Source of the DNA: Gammaproteobacteria bacterium | Lineage (GTDB): Bacteria; Gemmatimonadota; Gemmatimonadetes; Longimicrobiales; Gaopeijiaceae | Direction: 5' to 3' | Length of the DNA stretch: 64,000 nucleotides | NCBI GenBank assembly: GCA_028821195.1 | Contig: JAPPHB010000106.1 | Coordinates: 50,832 to 114,831, forward strand | In this document: in pieces, positions 61,605-64,000 of the stretch | Layout of the letters: each line of letters opens with the position of its first letter | How positions within the stretch are numbered: the stretch's first letter is position 1 | Translations under genes and position numbers: made by a program | Notes under the pieces: generated by a model | Databases searched by the model: none | Told to the model about the DNA's origin: nothing | What the model saw: only the letters and a program-made list of their open reading frames with translations

Positions 61605-62651
61605 CTACAGAGCTTTCGGCCTTCGCGTCCGCGATTCGCGTTTCATTGACCGGCTCCCCGGTCTCCGCGCGCGTCGGGGTTTGCCGGTCCCCGGTTTCGG
61701 CGGGCCTCGCCGTACCTTCAGTCGGCGGCCGTGCCACTCCGCCTTGTATTCGAGCTGGCGCAGCAGTTCGCTGCTCGCGCCCTCCACTTCGATCTCGCGG
61801 GCGTCGAGCACGACCCCGGTGGTGGTCTTGTGCTGCAGGTCGCCCCGGCGGTTCCTCACCTTGCGCGCCTGGTTGCGCAGGAGGGCAAGGGCGCGCTTGC
61901 GGCCTTCGGACCCGAACTCGCATCGCTCCAGTCGCCGCTCGAGCCTCGCCAGGCGGCGTCGCGCGTTCCTGAGCGTCCTGCCCTCGCGGACCACGTGGAC
62001 GGAGCCGCCGTCGGCCGACACCGTGATCTCGTTGCCCTTCTGGCGCACCGCCGCCTTGTGCGTCCTCGGTTCCACCCGAGTGAGCGGCGCGCACTCGAAC
62101 AGGCACGATAGCATCCAGCGGTTTCCCGCATCCAGCCACGCCCGCCCGGAGAGCAGACCACGCGTCTTGCGTCCGCGTGGCCCGGAGAGCCTCTCCCCGG
62201 GCAGTTTCCCGCCCTTCCAGCGCACCCAGCCGAACCTGGGCAACCGCACCCGATTGTGCTCGAAACGAATGCCCTGGTTGCTCAGGTAGATGCCGGGCTC
62301 CTGGCCAAACCTCTTGATCTGGGGGAAGCCTCTTTGCCCGCGTCGGCCGGGCTTGGTGAACCAGTTGCGAAAGGCCTGGTCGAGATCGCTGGCGACGCGG
62401 TAAGTCGCGCTGGCGGGGGATCTCCGGTGTTCCGGCTTCCGTTTCCACTCGCGCGCGATGGCGCGCATCTCGCTCAGCGACAGGCGCCGCCCGACCTCCC
62501 CGTACCTGAGCTGGGAGGCTGCGAGCAATTCGTTCGCGAGCTCGCGCAGGCCTTTCCTGCAATGGAGCAGCGCCGAGTCCTGCGCCGGGCTCGGGTAGAG
62601 CCTGCAGCGCCAGCCGACGTAGCGCCGCGTGGCTGGTGCGTCCACGGTCAC
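61605..62651 (-). CDS. Shrunken TnpB-like protein (IS200/IS605 family), nuclease motifs not recognisable
   Basis: About 348 residues from GTG at 62651. The N-terminal and middle blocks are TnpB-like: YPSPAQ (19-24), LDQAFRNWF then GFPQIK (108-113), LPRFGWVRW, LLSGRAWLDAG and RRGDLQHK. The catalytic parts are not: where RuvC-I should read like GIDLG the sequence is AAVRQKGNEITVSADGG (199-216), the segment between IEVEG (286-291) and LLRQLEYKAEWHG (296-308) is too short, and the C-terminal zinc finger and last RuvC acidic residue are missing. The frame is intact, so it may be a nuclease-dead derivative rather than simple debris; simple decay is the alternative. Its start overlaps the stop of the HTH gene (GTGA at 62651-62648). 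Confidence 0.6.
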   Translation of the reverse strand: MTVDAPATRRYVGWRCRLYPSPAQDSALLHCRKGLRELANELLAASQLRYGEVGRRLSLSEMRAIAREWKRKPEHRRSPASATYRVASDLDQAFRNWFTKPGRRGQRGFPQIKRFGQEPGIYLSNQGIRFEHNRVRLPRFGWVRWKGGKLPGERLSGPRGRKTRGLLSGRAWLDAGNRWMLSCLFECAPLTRVEPRTHKAAVRQKGNEITVSADGGSVHVVREGRTLRNARRRLARLERRLERCEFGSEGRKRALALLRNQARKVRNRRGDLQHKTTTGVVLDAREIEVEGASSELLRQLEYKAEWHGRRLKVRRGPPKPGTGKPRRARRPGSRSMKRESRTRRPKAL

Positions 62652-63139
62652 GTCGCCCGCGCGCCGGGTGCCGGCGCGGAAACCGGATCGTGCGGCCCCG
62701 ATCCGTTGGCGGAGCGGGGCTCCCACACGGAGTCGACCCACTCATTGAATCGCCCGACGACCCGTTCCGGATCCCTGGCCGCCGCCGCGAGCGTGCATCC
62801 GGCCATCCGCGCGACGTTGATTTCCAGCGTGCGGCGCCGCAGTCCCACCTGGTCGGCGACCGCCTCCCAGTCGGCCCCGGCGCGAGCGCGAACGGCCCAG
62901 AGCAGGACAGCCCAGTTCATGAACTCCTTCAGGCGGCACCGGAGCGGCGGGTCCTCTCTCCAGTACTGGCGCAGTGTCGACGCCGCCAGGTTGACCTGGC
63001 CCGCCAGCCGGCGAACTGAACTCGCCGGCACGAAGCTCGTGGCGTCGTCGTCGTGCAGGCCGCAAACCCGTCTGATCGCCTCCCTCACGGACGGTCTGAA
63101 GGACGGATCGGAGAGCAGCCTCGAGCCGAGACCGTGCAT
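62648..63139 (-). CDS. Stand-alone AraC-type double helix-turn-helix protein
   Basis: About 163 residues from ATG at 63139. Residues roughly 38-125 follow an AraC-type DNA-binding domain: a first HTH (SSVRRLAGQVNLAASTLRQ), a connecting helix (RLKEFMNWAVLLWAVRAR) and a second HTH (WEAVADQVGLRRRTLEINVA). There is no sensor domain. It is coupled by a GTGA overlap to the TnpB-like gene downstream, an unusual partner. GGGGA lies five bases before the ATG; GTG at 63088 is an alternative start. The ATG abuts the GTG proposed for the divergent leucine-rich-repeat gene, so one of the two starts may be wrong. Probably a regulator or DNA-targeting partner. Confidence 0.65.
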   Translation of the reverse strand: MHGLGSRLLSDPSFRPSVREAIRRVCGLHDDDATSFVPASSVRRLAGQVNLAASTLRQYWREDPPLRCRLKEFMNWAVLLWAVRARAGADWEAVADQVGLRRRTLEINVARMAGCTLAAAARDPERVVGRFNEWVDSVWEPRSANGSGPHDPVSAPAPGARAT

Positions 63140-64000
63140 CGGATCCCCGGCACGGGGGCGGAGTGCGCAACGGCCACGGACCGGGAGATCCTCGAGATGC
63201 TCCACGACGCGACGGGCGGGCGCAACTGGATCGACTCGAGGAACTGGCTCACCGACGCGCCGCTCGCGAAGTGGCGCGGAGTCGAGGTGGACGACCAGGG
63301 CAGGGTTGTCGAGCTGCACCTTTGGGACAACGGGCTGGCGGGCCGACTGCCGCCCGAATTCGGCGATCTGGTTCACTTGGAGTACCTGCGCTTGAGCGAC
63401 AACGCGCTCACGGGCGCGATTCCGCCGGAACTGAGCGGCCTGTCTGAACTCGCGCACCTGGCGCTCGATGGCAACGGCCTCTCCGGCCAGCTCCCGCCCG
63501 AACTCGGCAGCCTCCCGGCGCTCGAGGAGCTACGCGTCGAGAACAACGACTTGGCAGGCCCGCTGCCACCGGAACTCGGCGGCCTCGCGAGCCTGCGCGG
63601 GCTGGCGCTCACGGGCAACCGCCGGCTGGCAGGCCCGCTCCCCGCCGAACTGATGTCGCTCGGTCGGCTCGAGCGGCTCCTGGCTGGGGACACGGGGCTG
63701 TGCATGCCCGCGGATCCCGCCTTCGCGGCCTGGCTCGATCGGATCCACACGCGCCGCGTTGCGCCCTGCACCGAACGGGAAGCGCCGGCGGCGTACCTGG
63801 TGCAGGCGGTGCAGTCGCGCGCGTTTCCGGTCCCGCTGGTCGCAGGCAAGCCGGCGCTTTTGCGCGTGTTCCCGACAGCGGCGCGGGCTGCAGGAGTCGG
63901 CGTGCCGCCGGTTCGGGCCCGATTCTTTGTCGACGGCCGGGAGACGCACGTGGAGTACGTTCCGGGCAAACCCGAAGCGATCCCGACAGGGGTCGACGAG
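63134..64000 (+). CDS. Leucine-rich-repeat protein, 3' end cut by window
   Basis: At least 289 residues, open at the right edge. After a short leader comes the signature DREILEMLHDATGGRNWIDS and KWRGVEVDDQGRVVELHLW, then about four leucine-rich repeats of 24 residues with the pattern LPPELGxLxxLxxLxLxxNxLxG (for example LPPELGSLPALEELRVENND). The later part (about 190-289) is a beta-rich region with a cysteine pair (GLCMPADPAF ... VAPCTEREAP). Repeats of this plant-like type bind proteins or glycans, often at the surface. No signal peptide is seen with the GTG at 63134. ATG at 63197 has GGGAG nine bases upstream but would cut the signature. Function unknown. Confidence 0.65.
   Translation, partial: MHRIPGTGAECATATDREILEMLHDATGGRNWIDSRNWLTDAPLAKWRGVEVDDQGRVVELHLWDNGLAGRLPPEFGDLVHLEYLRLSDNALTGAIPPELSGLSELAHLALDGNGLSGQLPPELGSLPALEELRVENNDLAGPLPPELGGLASLRGLALTGNRRLAGPLPAELMSLGRLERLLAGDTGLCMPADPAFAAWLDRIHTRRVAPCTEREAPAAYLVQAVQSRAFPVPLVAGKPALLRVFPTAARAAGVGVPPVRARFFVDGRETHVEYVPGKPEAIPTGVDE

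Noticed and set aside
61165..62745. 526-residue minus frame across the TnpB-like gene and the LuxR 3' end
   Set aside because: Arginine/proline-rich with no domain, out of phase with the recognisable TnpB blocks, and it overlaps the LuxR helix-turn-helix.

Overview
The window is high-GC, densely coding, single-contig bacterial DNA with strong G/C third positions, which makes long antisense shadow frames common. Several gene types together suggest a Gemmatimonadota-like organism, possibly a marine or host-associated lineage: SusC/RagA-type TonB receptors paired with SusD-like lipoproteins in very high-GC DNA, many exported imidazolonepropionase-like amidohydrolases, a PSCyt/DUF1592 plus DUF1552 pair, and GAF-kinase-regulator fusions. 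That taxonomic placement is inference from gene content, not a phylogenetic result.

Region 1 (1-14.2 kb) is mixed. A minus-strand amidohydrolase lipoprotein is coupled to a VOC-fold protein cut by the window edge. Then come an ABC exporter, a TonB-dependent receptor closed by a clear hairpin, a TIM-barrel hydrolase lipoprotein, a minus-strand pair (small acidic protein and kynA), a stand-alone 5'-3' exonuclease, an amidohydrolase with a serine beta-lactamase-like hydrolase, and a radical SAM protein.

Region 2 (14.5-34 kb) is a 20-kb run of plus-strand genes that looks like an uptake and breakdown island for a small N-containing or amide-containing substrate. It starts with a SusC/SusD pair. 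Next are two exported homologues of the NicX-type (2,5-dihydroxypyridine) dioxygenase family flanking a methyltransferase and a DUF917 lipoprotein. Four exported amidohydrolases follow, three of them tandem relatives, then a Tat-exported NAD-dependent epimerase, an exported creatininase-like protein and a CocE/S15-type hydrolase. Almost every product carries a signal peptide, lipobox or Tat motif, so the chemistry appears to be placed outside the cytoplasm.

Region 3 (34-45.6 kb) holds a PSCyt/DUF1592 protein, a DUF1552 Tat protein and an exported ankyrin protein in tight succession. A second SusC/SusD pair and a tandem duplication of 157-residue lipoproteins follow.

Region 4 (45.7-58 kb) is housekeeping and stress related: an MBL hydrolase, an Fpg/Nei glycosylase, a COG3910-like ATPase, an iron module (two DtxR-type operator palindromes, a membrane-anchored DtxR-FeoA fusion, feoB), an exonuclease III/Ada-like repair pair, an M16 protease, and a lipid kinase/PAP2 phosphatase pair.

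Region 5 (58-64 kb) is regulatory. A GAF-histidine kinase-receiver-winged helix fusion and a LuxR-type regulator diverge from an AT-rich segment with direct repeats. Beside them, an AraC-type HTH gene is translationally coupled to a shrunken TnpB-like protein lacking recognisable RuvC catalytic and zinc-finger motifs. A leucine-rich-repeat protein runs off the right edge. The exported NicX/DUF917 island and the HTH-TnpB-like pair are the two most unusual systems seen. No tRNA, rRNA or CRISPR array was found.
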